NCBI GenBank assembly: GCA_022782265.1
Contig: JALFOM010000028.1
Location: 1-64,000 of the forward strand
Direction of reading: 5' to 3'
Origin: Clostridiales bacterium
Lineage (GTDB): Bacteria; Bacillota; Clostridia; Oscillospirales; Oscillospiraceae
Length of the DNA: 64,000 nucleotides
Shown here: positions 9,175 to 17,945 of the stretch, piece by piece
Numbering within the stretch: the stretch's first letter is position 1
How the letters are laid out: each line of letters starts with the position of its first letter
The notes under the pieces: generated by a model
The model's input: only the letters and a program-made list of their open reading frames with translations
Told to the model about the DNA's origin: nothing
Databases searched by the model: none
Made by a program: the position numbers and the translations under genes

Positions 9175-10088
9175 TACTGTTGTACCTCCTTCTGGCGGGT
9201 TGAGCGCAGCTGGATCAGGCCGATGGCCGCAACAAGGATGAAGAACAGCACTGCCTTCGCCTGTGCAACGCCGCGGGAGTTGGAGGCCTGGCCGTAGAAG
9301 GTGTTATAGATATTCAGCGCCAGCATCTCCGTGGTATGGATGGACGTACCGTCGGGATTGATAACATAGGGCTGACCGCCGGTAAGGGCCAGGTTCTGGT
9401 CAAAGAGCTTGAAGCCGTTGGTCAGCGTCAGGAACATGCAGATGGTGATGGAGGGCATCACATTGGGAATGGTGACCTTGAACAAAGTCTGCCAGCCGTT
9501 GGCCCCGTCGATTCTGGCCGCCTCCAGCATATCCTCCGGTACCGCCTGCAAACCGGCGATATAAATAATCATCATATAACCGATCTGCTGCCAGCACATC
9601 AGGATAATCAGTCCCCAGAAGCCCCAGGTGGTGTTGACCATGATGGAGGTGCCGTAACGGCTGAGAAATCCGTCGAAGATCATGCTCCAGATATAGCCCA
9701 GAACAATGCCGCCGATCAGGTTCGGCATGAAGAATACCGTGCGGAACAGGTTGGAGCCCTTGATCTTCTGTGTCAGTGCATAGGCCACGGCAAAGGCCAG
9801 CACATTGATCAGCACCAGGGAGATCAGCGCAAACAGCGCCGTGTAGCCGAAGGAATACATGAAGCTGTCGTCCTGAATGGCCTTGACGTAGTTGCTGATG
9901 CCCACCCAGGTCCATTTACTGGTGGTCTTGAATTTGCAGAAGGACAAAAACATGCCCTGAAGGAACGGCCATACAAAGCCGATGCAGAAAGCCGCCACCA
10001 TGGGCAGCAGAAACACCGGGAACCAGCGCCGGATGGATCTGCGCAGCAAAATACTGTTCACCGCAGCTCCGTTACCGCTTCCTTTCAT
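9174..10088 (-). CDS. Sugar ABC transporter permease (MalF-like)
   Basis: EAA loop DMLEAARIDGANGWQTLFKVTIPNVMPS. Confidence 0.92.
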   Translation of the reverse strand: MKGSGNGAAVNSILLRRSIRRWFPVFLLPMVAAFCIGFVWPFLQGMFLSFCKFKTTSKWTWVGISNYVKAIQDDSFMYSFGYTALFALISLVLINVLAFAVAYALTQKIKGSNLFRTVFFMPNLIGGIVLGYIWSMIFDGFLSRYGTSIMVNTTWGFWGLIILMCWQQIGYMMIIYIAGLQAVPEDMLEAARIDGANGWQTLFKVTIPNVMPSITICMFLTLTNGFKLFDQNLALTGGQPYVINPDGTSIHTTEMLALNIYNTFYGQASNSRGVAQAKAVLFFILVAAIGLIQLRSTRQKEVQQ

Positions 10089-10166
10089 TGATCCTCATCT
10101 CCTGTTTGATTTTTTTGTTCACCCCTGCCGCCTCATGCAGCGGCAGAAATCCTGTCTATCTACAAA

Positions 10167-10192
10167 CAGGGCGAGCGTAAAAGCTCGCCCTG
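10167..10192. terminator. 10-bp perfect stem-loop between binding-protein and permease genes
   Basis: CAGGGCGAGC-GTAAAA-GCTCGCCCTG. Confidence 0.7.
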
Positions 10193-10239
10193 CTTTCATT
10201 ATTACTGTTGTTTCAAACAGCTTTTCTTCCGTCAGAGGA

Positions 10240-11586
10240 TCAGCCCTGTGCAGCCTGATACTGCACGGCCCAGCCGTCAACGAATGCGGTCACAACCGTT
10301 GCCCAGGTGTCGTCGCAGGGATTGGCGTTGTAGCCGTTGATGGCGGAAACAAGAGCCTCGCGGTAAGCGTCAACATTGGGCTGGTAGTTGGTTGCCCACC
10401 ACATGTTGTAGTTGCCCTGTGCCAGGTAGTTGTTGGCGTCCACGAAGAAGGGGTTGGCAGACTCGGCAGCCTGCTTGTAAGGCATAACACCGAAGGTGGC
10501 AACTGCCAGTTCGGAAGCCTCAGGATCGGTTACCAGCCAGTACATGAAGTCCAGAGTGGCCTGGATGTCTTCCTCGGAAGCCTCGGAGTTGACGGCCCAG
10601 TAGTTCTCGGTGCCGCAGTTGAGAGCGGCCTTCTCTTCGCCTTCAACACCGCAGTAGTAGGGGATCATGGCCAGCTGGTCGGCGGTCATGCCCATGCCGG
10701 ACAGGTCGCTCCAGGTCCAGCTGCCGTTGACATAGAAGACTGCCTCGCCGTTGGCAAACTCTGCGTTGGCGTCAAAGCCTCCGGTGGCCAGCTCGCTGCG
10801 GTCAACAGTGGAGTTGGCGAACATCAGCTCGAGCAGGTTGCGGTAGTTGTCCATGTAGGCGCCGGTCAGCTCTGCGGGGCACTGCTCCCAGGCTGCGGGA
10901 TCGTCAACGGACTCATAGTAGTACTCCAGGTTGGCAACGTGGCCGGTGAAGCGCCAGGAGGAGCCGCCGTCCATACCGGCGGAGGTGAAGGCGGAGAAGC
11001 CCAGCTCGTCCTTGCGGGCGGTGATGTCTTCCACAACGGCCTTCAGGGAGTCAAAGTTGGTGATCTCGTCGATGGAGTGGCCTGCTTTCTCAAGCAGGGT
11101 CTTGTTGACGATGATACCGTAGCACTCGTAGCAGTAGCCAATGGAGCAGAGCTTGCCGTCTGCGTCATAGAGCATGTAAGCGTCGGTGCTCAGTTCGTCG
11201 GCAACGGGAGTGCCGGTCAGGTCAAGGCAGTACTCACCCCAGGTGTCCACAGCGGCAGCGTTGCCGACCACAAACAGGGTGGGAGCATCAGTCTTGTCCA
11301 TCTCGGAGGTGAGGGTCTGGTTGTAGGTGCCGGAAGCAGCGGTGACAACCTTCACGGGAACGCCGGTCTTCTCGGTGTAGAGCTTTGCGATCTCCTGCAG
11401 GGCCTCGTCGGACTCGGGCTTGAAGTTCAGCCAGTAGACGGAGCCTGCGGGGGCAGCGCTCTCCTCAGCGGGGGCAGCGCTCTCCTCAGCGGGAGCTGCG
11501 CTCTCTGCGGGAGCAGAGGATCCGCCGCATGCGCACAGGGCGAATACCATTGCAAGACAGAGAACAAGTGCGAGAATCTTTTTCAT
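10240..11586 (-). CDS. Extracellular sugar-binding lipoprotein (ABC)
   Basis: MKKILALVLCLAMVFALCACGG lipobox; SBP fold motifs; RBS AAGGAGA before ATG at 11586. Confidence 0.92.
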   Translation of the reverse strand: MKKILALVLCLAMVFALCACGGSSAPAESAAPAEESAAPAEESAAPAGSVYWLNFKPESDEALQEIAKLYTEKTGVPVKVVTAASGTYNQTLTSEMDKTDAPTLFVVGNAAAVDTWGEYCLDLTGTPVADELSTDAYMLYDADGKLCSIGYCYECYGIIVNKTLLEKAGHSIDEITNFDSLKAVVEDITARKDELGFSAFTSAGMDGGSSWRFTGHVANLEYYYESVDDPAAWEQCPAELTGAYMDNYRNLLELMFANSTVDRSELATGGFDANAEFANGEAVFYVNGSWTWSDLSGMGMTADQLAMIPYYCGVEGEEKAALNCGTENYWAVNSEASEEDIQATLDFMYWLVTDPEASELAVATFGVMPYKQAAESANPFFVDANNYLAQGNYNMWWATNYQPNVDAYREALVSAINGYNANPCDDTWATVVTAFVDGWAVQYQAAQG

Positions 11587-11655
11587 TTGGTACAATCTCC
11601 TTATAATAATTTTTCCTCATTTGAGGTGGTATCTTCAGGCCGTCAGGCCGGAAAA

Positions 11656-12666
11656 TCAAATGTGTTTTACGGAGGCGCCGGGCCGGAGCTTTGCCTCCAG
11701 TCTCAGATGCCGGGCGGGTGCGCCCTTCTCCAGCACGTCGGCCAGAATCTGTACGCTCTGCCTGCCCATGTCCTCCGCCGGCTGGACCATAGTGGTCAGG
11801 GTGGGGTTCACATATTCGGAGACCCGCAGGCCGTCGATGGCGATCACGGAGCAGTCCTCCGGCACGCTTCTGCCGTGGTCACTCAGCGCCTTGATGGCGG
11901 CCAGGGCGGTAGTATCCGCCAGGGTGAACACCGCGCTGAACTCCGTGCCTCTTTCGATCAGGGCTGACATGCCCTCATAGGCTTCCGGCATCTCAAAGCT
12001 GCCGGTCTCCACCAGGAGCGCCGGGTCATAATCAATGCCATTATCCCGGAGTGCTGCACGGAAACCGTTATATCTCAGCTCGCTGATGGAGCGGTCGCTG
12101 CAGCCGGAGACCAGAGCGGCAATGCGCCTGTGACCCAGCTTGATCAGCTCTTCCACCGCCGCGTAGGCGGTGCGGTAGTCGTCTATGGATACGGAGGAAT
12201 AGTCCTCCTCCCGAAGGGAACCGAAACAGTTGGTATAGGAGCAGCAGACATAGGGCACGCCCACCAGCGCCAGCTCCGCCGGGGTGTAGTCGAAGCGGCC
12301 GCCCAAGAAAATCAGCCCTCGCAGCTTTTTCTCCCGTTCCAGAATGGCCCCTGCCTTCACCTCGTCCGCGCCGGAGTCGATAAACTGGAGCACCATGGTG
12401 TAGCCCTTGTTTTCGATCTCTTTCGACACTGTCTTCAGCATTTCGGCGAAAAACAGGTTCCCCGTCCCTCTCACGATCACGCCGATGGCGTCCGAACGGC
12501 TGCGCACCAGATCCCGGGCACTGTTGTTGGGGATATAGCCCTTGGCTTCCACCGCCGCCAGCACGCGCTGCCGCACTTCCTCGCTGACATCAGGGCGATT
12601 ATTCAAAACTCTTGATACAGTGCTCACACTGACGCCGCATATGCTGGCGATGTCCTTAATCGTCAC
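11656..12666 (-). CDS. LacI-family transcriptional regulator
   Basis: MTIKDIASICGVSVSTVSRVLNNRPDVSEEVRQRV HTH. Confidence 0.95.
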   Translation of the reverse strand: MTIKDIASICGVSVSTVSRVLNNRPDVSEEVRQRVLAAVEAKGYIPNNSARDLVRSRSDAIGVIVRGTGNLFFAEMLKTVSKEIENKGYTMVLQFIDSGADEVKAGAILEREKKLRGLIFLGGRFDYTPAELALVGVPYVCCSYTNCFGSLREEDYSSVSIDDYRTAYAAVEELIKLGHRRIAALVSGCSDRSISELRYNGFRAALRDNGIDYDPALLVETGSFEMPEAYEGMSALIERGTEFSAVFTLADTTALAAIKALSDHGRSVPEDCSVIAIDGLRVSEYVNPTLTTMVQPAEDMGRQSVQILADVLEKGAPARHLRLEAKLRPGASVKHI

Positions 12667-12702
12667 GCTGGTCTATCCTGTCCTGTAGAATGGGAAAAAG
12701 CG

Positions 12703-12749
12703 CGGTTTCCGCGGGAGAAACCGTTCCCGGGAACGCTTCCGGTAACGTT
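12703..12749. promoter_or_regulatory. Cluster of overlapping inverted repeats, candidate LacI-family operators
   Basis: CGGTTTC-N7-GAAACCG (12703-12723); CGTTCCCGGGAACG perfect 14-bp palindrome (12722-12735); AACGCTTCCGGTAACGTT (12732-12749). Confidence 0.65.
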
Positions 12750-12880
12750 TCCAGTTCCTTACGGTTATGATATTACCAATCTTGCACAACAAAGTCAACA
12801 ACAAAGGGTCGGATCGGCTTCATTTTTGGATGAATAAACAAAATCGCCGGCTTGTTTTGGTGGTTTCGCCCAAAGAAGAA

Positions 12881-12907
12881 CCGCCCTCCGGACTTTCCGG
12901 AGGGCGG
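12881..12907 (-). terminator. Terminator of pfkB-family gene
   Basis: CCGCCCTCCGG-acttt-CCGGAGGGCGG. Confidence 0.75.
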
Positions 12908-12924
12908 CGAATTCTGATCTTCTG

Positions 12925-13857
12925 TTATTCTTCCACGATAATATCCAGTCCCAGCTCCTGGGGCAGGAAGCGGGGGCACACATTTTCCGACACTGTGATG
13001 ACGGAGGCGGCCAGACGGGTGCCGATCTCCACCGCCTCGCTCATGCTCTTGCCGTAGGTAAGGCCGATGGCCACACCGGCACAGAAGGCGTCCCCGGCGC
13101 CTGTGGTGTCCCGGACCTTCACCTTTTCCGCCGGGCAGATGCCCTTGCCGCCGTCCATATCGGCATAGACCGCGCCCCGGCTGCCCATAGTCACCACCAT
13201 GGAGGGGATCCGGGCGCTGATTACCCGCTCCGACAGAGCCTCGCACAGCTCCTCCGGGCCCATTTCCGAAAAATCGGACACGAAGAGGATGCCTGCCTCA
13301 AGGGCGTTGCACACAAAGCAGTCAATGGACTGGAGAAAATCCCGGCGCTGGGAGGCGATGCCCATGTTGGCCACCACGGCATACACCTTCTTGCCGTACT
13401 TTTCCGCGTATTTGAACACCTGCTTGACGATGTCCTTGTCCAGGTCGATCTCCAGCACGATGCTGTCCGCGTCCCTGAAGATCTCGTCCCCTTTTTCCTC
13501 CAGAAGTCTTCTCATCGGCTCCATGTTCGGCCGCTTGGAGATGGAGCCGGCCACGTCGCCATACTGGTTGAACACTGCCAGCCACATGCCCATACCGTCC
13601 GGCGTCACCGCCACATAGTCGGTATTGACCTTGTGGTTTTTCAGCTTGCGCAGAACGCTTTCCCCTTCCGCGCTGTCGTCCACCATGCTGACAAAGATTG
13701 GCCGAAGCTCCACATTGGCGATATCTTCCACCACGTTGCGGCCCACGCCGCCGTGCACGATCTCCACCCGCCCGGCGTTGCGGCCGGTGGGGATGTACAG
13801 ATCATCGGGAAAGCCCTTGATATCCACAAAAACATTGCCTACCACAACAATTGCCAT
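12925..13857 (-). CDS. PfkB-family carbohydrate kinase
   Basis: VRDTTGAGDAFCAGVAIGL PfkB signature 2; N-terminal VVGNVFVDIKG. Confidence 0.92.
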   Translation of the reverse strand: MAIVVVGNVFVDIKGFPDDLYIPTGRNAGRVEIVHGGVGRNVVEDIANVELRPIFVSMVDDSAEGESVLRKLKNHKVNTDYVAVTPDGMGMWLAVFNQYGDVAGSISKRPNMEPMRRLLEEKGDEIFRDADSIVLEIDLDKDIVKQVFKYAEKYGKKVYAVVANMGIASQRRDFLQSIDCFVCNALEAGILFVSDFSEMGPEELCEALSERVISARIPSMVVTMGSRGAVYADMDGGKGICPAEKVKVRDTTGAGDAFCAGVAIGLTYGKSMSEAVEIGTRLAASVITVSENVCPRFLPQELGLDIIVEE

Positions 13858-13920
13858 CTTTTCTCTCCCTGCCCGTTTTTGCTGAAATTATAACGGATAA
13901 TTTTCTGTTTTACAACCGTT

Positions 13921-15276
13921 TTATCCTCTTTTTTCAAAGCTGTGCAGCCAGTCGGCCCGGAAATAGTATGCGGTCAGGAATATGGTGCTCAGGCTCCAGG
14001 TCAGCGGGTAAACCCAGTTCACCACGGCGATGGTGTTGAAGATGGGCACCGTAATCTGCAGAAACAGGACTCTCACCACGCACCAGAAGCTGAGCATAGC
14101 CGCCATGGGAATGATTGCTCTTCCCGCGCCGCGCAGCACGGCGGAAAGACTGTGGGAAGCGGCAAGCAGGCAGAAAAACAGGGAGCAGATCCTGCACTTG
14201 TCCACGCCGAAGGCGATGGCCTCCGGCTCGTTGGTAAAAGCGGCGATCAGCCAGGGAGCCGTGACATACATCACCACGCCGATGAGCTCCGCCAGCAGAA
14301 TGGCGCAGAGTATGCCGAAGCGGGCGCCCTTCTTTGCCCGTTCATATTCCTTTGCCCCCAGGTTCTGGCCCACAAAGGTGGTCAGGGCGATGGTAAAGCT
14401 GGTAATGGGCAAAAAGGCAAAGCCCTCGATCTTGGAATAGGCGCCGCAGCCGGACACGGCCATTTTTCCGAAGGCGTTGATATTGGACTGCACCACCACA
14501 TTGGCAATGGCGATAACCGAATTCTGAAGCCCGGAGGGCAGGCCGTAGCGGATGATGAGCCTGAGCATCTCCCAGTCGAAGCCGATCTTTTTCAGATGCA
14601 CCCGGTACTCCTCGTTACTGCGCATCAGCCGGTTCAGGCAGAGGACTACGCTGAGAAACTGGGACAGGATGGTGGCGTAAGCCGCGCCGTCCACATCCAT
14701 GTGAAACCCCGCGATAAACACGATATCCAGGATCACATTGGTGACAGAGGAGATGATCAGATACTGCAGGGGGTGCCTGCTGTCCCCCACGGCCTGCATG
14801 ATGCCCCGGCAGCTGTTATACAGCGTCAGGCCCAGACTGCCGGCAAAATACACCCGCACATACAGCACCGCCCGGTCCATTACGTCCTCCGGCGTGCCCA
14901 TAAGGCGCAGGATAAAGGGCGTCAGCGTTGTGCCCGCTACCGTGAGGAAAAGGCCGGAGGCCAGATCAAAGGCCAGATCCGTATGTATGGCCCGCTGCAT
15001 TTTCTCCGGCTCCCGGGCGCCGAAGTAGCGGGAAATGACCACGCCCGCGCCGGCGGAAACGCCACCGAAAAAGCTGATGAGCAGAAAGACCAGCGTTCCT
15101 GTGGCGCTGACCGCCGCTAGGGCGTCGTTTCCCAGCGTGTTTCCTACAATAAGCGCGTCGGCCGTATTATACAGCTGCTGAAACAGGTTGCCCACAAAAA
15201 GCGGCACAGCAAAGCGGATCATTTTTCCGCCGATGGAGCCCTCTGTCATTCTCTCATGGTCGTGTGTGATCGTCAT
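13921..15276 (-). CDS. MATE-family efflux transporter
   Basis: MTEGSIGGKMIRFAVPLFVGNLFQQLYNTADALIVGN. Confidence 0.94.
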   Translation of the reverse strand: MTITHDHERMTEGSIGGKMIRFAVPLFVGNLFQQLYNTADALIVGNTLGNDALAAVSATGTLVFLLISFFGGVSAGAGVVISRYFGAREPEKMQRAIHTDLAFDLASGLFLTVAGTTLTPFILRLMGTPEDVMDRAVLYVRVYFAGSLGLTLYNSCRGIMQAVGDSRHPLQYLIISSVTNVILDIVFIAGFHMDVDGAAYATILSQFLSVVLCLNRLMRSNEEYRVHLKKIGFDWEMLRLIIRYGLPSGLQNSVIAIANVVVQSNINAFGKMAVSGCGAYSKIEGFAFLPITSFTIALTTFVGQNLGAKEYERAKKGARFGILCAILLAELIGVVMYVTAPWLIAAFTNEPEAIAFGVDKCRICSLFFCLLAASHSLSAVLRGAGRAIIPMAAMLSFWCVVRVLFLQITVPIFNTIAVVNWVYPLTWSLSTIFLTAYYFRADWLHSFEKRG

Positions 15277-15411
15277 ATCCCTGAACTCTCCCGATACTTC
15301 CCCGAATTAGGGTGGAATCAAATCAAAACCCCGGTTTTCGCTTCCGGGGTCCTCTGGCAGGCTGAAGCCATGACCGTTCGGTTTGAAACAGCCATGGCTT
15401 TTGGTTTCCGT

Positions 15412-16788
15412 TTATTGTTGTTTGTTTCCCTCGCCGGTTTTTGCCTTGGGCTTGTTGTTATTGTAGCGGCGGCGCCGGTTATTTTTGCGCGCCCCCTGCT
15501 CCTTCGGGGCATTCTCCCTGGGCTGAGCCGTCTGGACTTCACCGCTCTGGGGCTTTGCGTCCACCTTCACAGGCTTTACCGTGGCCTTTCCGCTCTTGCG
15601 GCGGGGCTTTTTATTTTCGGCCCCTTCAGGCTTTTCCGCCTGGGCGTTCTTTTTCTCCTCTGCCCGGCGGGGCTGCTGCTTGCGGAGCTGCTGCCGGTCG
15701 GCCTTGGGCTGTTCCTTCTTCTTCTGGCCCTCCTGCCTTTCGCTCTTGGGCTGCTCCTTTTTCTTCTGGGTCTCCTGCTCAGCCTTGGGCTTAGCGCCGC
15801 GGTTTCTGCGGTTACGGGAGGATCTTTTCTTCTCCGTTTCCTCTGCTTTTACCGGCTCCGGCTGCACCTCGGGCGTCACAAAAACAGGCAGGGCCCATTC
15901 GTCCTCGGTCTCCTCTTCCTCCGGCTCGGGCACATATTTCAGCACGGAGGGCGGGGTTTCCCCGTCCTTGGGCCGTCCGCCGGGTACGGCGGCAAGCTCA
16001 TTTGCCTTAAAGAGACGGAGGGTATCATCGGTATCGTTATCCAGCTTCACCTTCACCGTCTGGCGCAGGAGATTGACCTGCACCGCGGTGCCATAGCCGT
16101 CCTTGGTCTCCACGAACGCGCCCTGCTTGGGGACCTTTTTCACCAGATCCTCATAGGCCTCCTGCTCATAGCGCAGGCAGCACATCAGCCTGCCGCAGCT
16201 GCCGGAGATCTTGGCGGGGTTGAGGGACAGGGACTGCACCTTTGCCATCTTGGTGGACACAGGCTGGAACTCGTCCAGGAACTGATTGCAGCAGTAGGGC
16301 CGGCCGCAGATGCCCAGGCCGCCGATCATCTTTGCCTCGTCTCTGACGCCGATCTGCCGCAGCTCGATGCGGTTGCGGAAAATGCCCGCCAGGTCCTTCA
16401 CCAGCTCGCGAAAATCCACGCGCCCGTCGGAGGTGAAGAAGAACATGGTCTTGTTCCCCTCAAAATTGCACTCCACATCCACCAGCTTCATGTCCAGCCC
16501 ATGCTCGGCGATCTTTTTCTGGCAGATCTGAAAGGCTTCCTTCTCCCGCTGCTTGTTGATCTCCGCCACGCGCAGGTCGTCCCGGGTGGCGATACGCACC
16601 ACCGGGCGCAGCGGCTGCACCACCGCGGTATCCTCCACCGGGTGATTTCCCCGGCTGCAGTCGGCAATCTCCAGGCCCTTGGAGGTCTCCACGATCACCT
16701 TGTCGCCGGTCTTGATGTCAAGGCCGTTGGGGGCAAAGAAATAGCACTTGCCCCGGTTTTTGAATTTTATACTTACTACGTCGATCAA
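15412..16788 (-). CDS. yaaT: PSP1/YaaT-type stage 0 sporulation protein with long basic low-complexity C-terminus; TTG start
   Basis: (M)IDVVSIKFKNRGKCYFFAPNGLDIKTGDKVIVETSKGLE; GGLGICGRPYCCNQFL; GRLMCCLRYE; TTG at 16788 with RBS AGAGG, overlapping the holB stop. Confidence 0.85.
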   Translation of the reverse strand: MIDVVSIKFKNRGKCYFFAPNGLDIKTGDKVIVETSKGLEIADCSRGNHPVEDTAVVQPLRPVVRIATRDDLRVAEINKQREKEAFQICQKKIAEHGLDMKLVDVECNFEGNKTMFFFTSDGRVDFRELVKDLAGIFRNRIELRQIGVRDEAKMIGGLGICGRPYCCNQFLDEFQPVSTKMAKVQSLSLNPAKISGSCGRLMCCLRYEQEAYEDLVKKVPKQGAFVETKDGYGTAVQVNLLRQTVKVKLDNDTDDTLRLFKANELAAVPGGRPKDGETPPSVLKYVPEPEEEETEDEWALPVFVTPEVQPEPVKAEETEKKRSSRNRRNRGAKPKAEQETQKKKEQPKSERQEGQKKKEQPKADRQQLRKQQPRRAEEKKNAQAEKPEGAENKKPRRKSGKATVKPVKVDAKPQSGEVQTAQPRENAPKEQGARKNNRRRRYNNNKPKAKTGEGNKQQ

Positions 16789-17606
16789 TTGTCTTTTCCT
16801 CTGTTTCCGCTGCCCAGCGGCGAGTCCACCGCCAGCAGTCCAAATATATGTTTTATGCCTGTATTTACTTTGAGATAGCTCCCGCAGCGCTCCATGAGCC
16901 GGATCATCCCGGCAAGCTTCTCCTCCGTCAGCCCTGAGCGGGACTTCCTGCCGCAGAGCATGTCTGCCAGCAGCTCCTGGGCGCTGTCCACAAAAGCCGC
17001 CGTGCTCCGATTGTCCAGACCCTCGTTTTCCGTGCACCAGCGCAGAAGCTTTGCCCTGTCTCCGCCGGAGACAGCCTTGACATAGGCGGCAGCCAGCTTG
17101 TCGGCCTCCTCGTCTCTTTCCGCCTTCCCCGCGTTGCCTTTCAGCTCCGCGCAGCGGGAGCGCACAGTGGGCAGAAGCTGTTCGGGATTTGTGGTACACA
17201 GCAGGAAAATCACGCCCTTCGGCGGCTCCTCCAGCAGCTTCAGCGCCTTGTTCTGGGCCGACGGATTCATGGTCTCCGCTTCTTCGATGATATATACCTT
17301 CCGCTCCGCCTCGTTGGGCAGGACATAAGCGTCTCCGATCATCCAGCAGACCTGGTCCACGGTGATATCCCGTCTTTGCTTCCCCTTGTCGTCCGTCTGA
17401 CGGCGGATTGTGGTGATATCCGGATGGATGCCGCTCTCCGCCTTCCGGCAGGCACGGCATTTTCCGCAGGGCACCGGCCCTGCGCCTGTGCACACCGCGG
17501 CCGCCGCCAGGGTTCGCGCCCGGCGCAGGCACTCCTCCCGGGAGGGTGCTGAGACAATATATGCATGAAAAAGACGCCCGGCGTCTGAAAAGCGCAGTTC
17601 TTCCAT
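16785..17606 (-). CDS. holB: DNA polymerase III delta' subunit (HolB-like)
   Basis: HAYIVSAPSREECLRRARTLAAAAVC, zinc cysteines CGKCRACRK, YIIEEAETMNPSAQNKALKLLEEPP. Confidence 0.9.
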   Translation of the reverse strand: MEELRFSDAGRLFHAYIVSAPSREECLRRARTLAAAAVCTGAGPVPCGKCRACRKAESGIHPDITTIRRQTDDKGKQRRDITVDQVCWMIGDAYVLPNEAERKVYIIEEAETMNPSAQNKALKLLEEPPKGVIFLLCTTNPEQLLPTVRSRCAELKGNAGKAERDEEADKLAAAYVKAVSGGDRAKLLRWCTENEGLDNRSTAAFVDSAQELLADMLCGRKSRSGLTEEKLAGMIRLMERCGSYLKVNTGIKHIFGLLAVDSPLGSGNRGKDN

Positions 17607-17945
17607 GGTTCCCTCCGGATCAGATCAAGCCATGTGTATTTTACCTTTTTCTCTCCGCTGCGTCAACCATCTTAAAAGCCGTTATTGGGGGTCTGTCCTC
17701 CCCGTATACGGCAGGACAGCCCTTCTGTTGAATCCTTTTTATTCTTTAACCTTGATATTATAATTTATTTTCCCCTTTATGTCAATTTTATATCTTCCGT
17801 GCCTGCATGTGCGTTTTTCAGATTTTTCCGGTTTTTTTCTTATTTTTTGTGTTGATATCGAATCCACAAACTGGTAAAATCGCATCAGCGGATTTACCGT
17901 CGATTTATATTGATTCAACACAGATTTTATTTCCCGGAGGTCCTT

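Noticed and set aside
11440-11530. Tandem repeat in the sugar-binding protein (SAAPAEE x3)
   Set aside because: Ordinary low-complexity linker after a lipobox; common in this group's lipoproteins.
9982-11967. 661-aa plus-strand ORF
   Set aside because: Antisense to the sugar-binding protein and running across a hairpin and promoter gap; shadow ORF.
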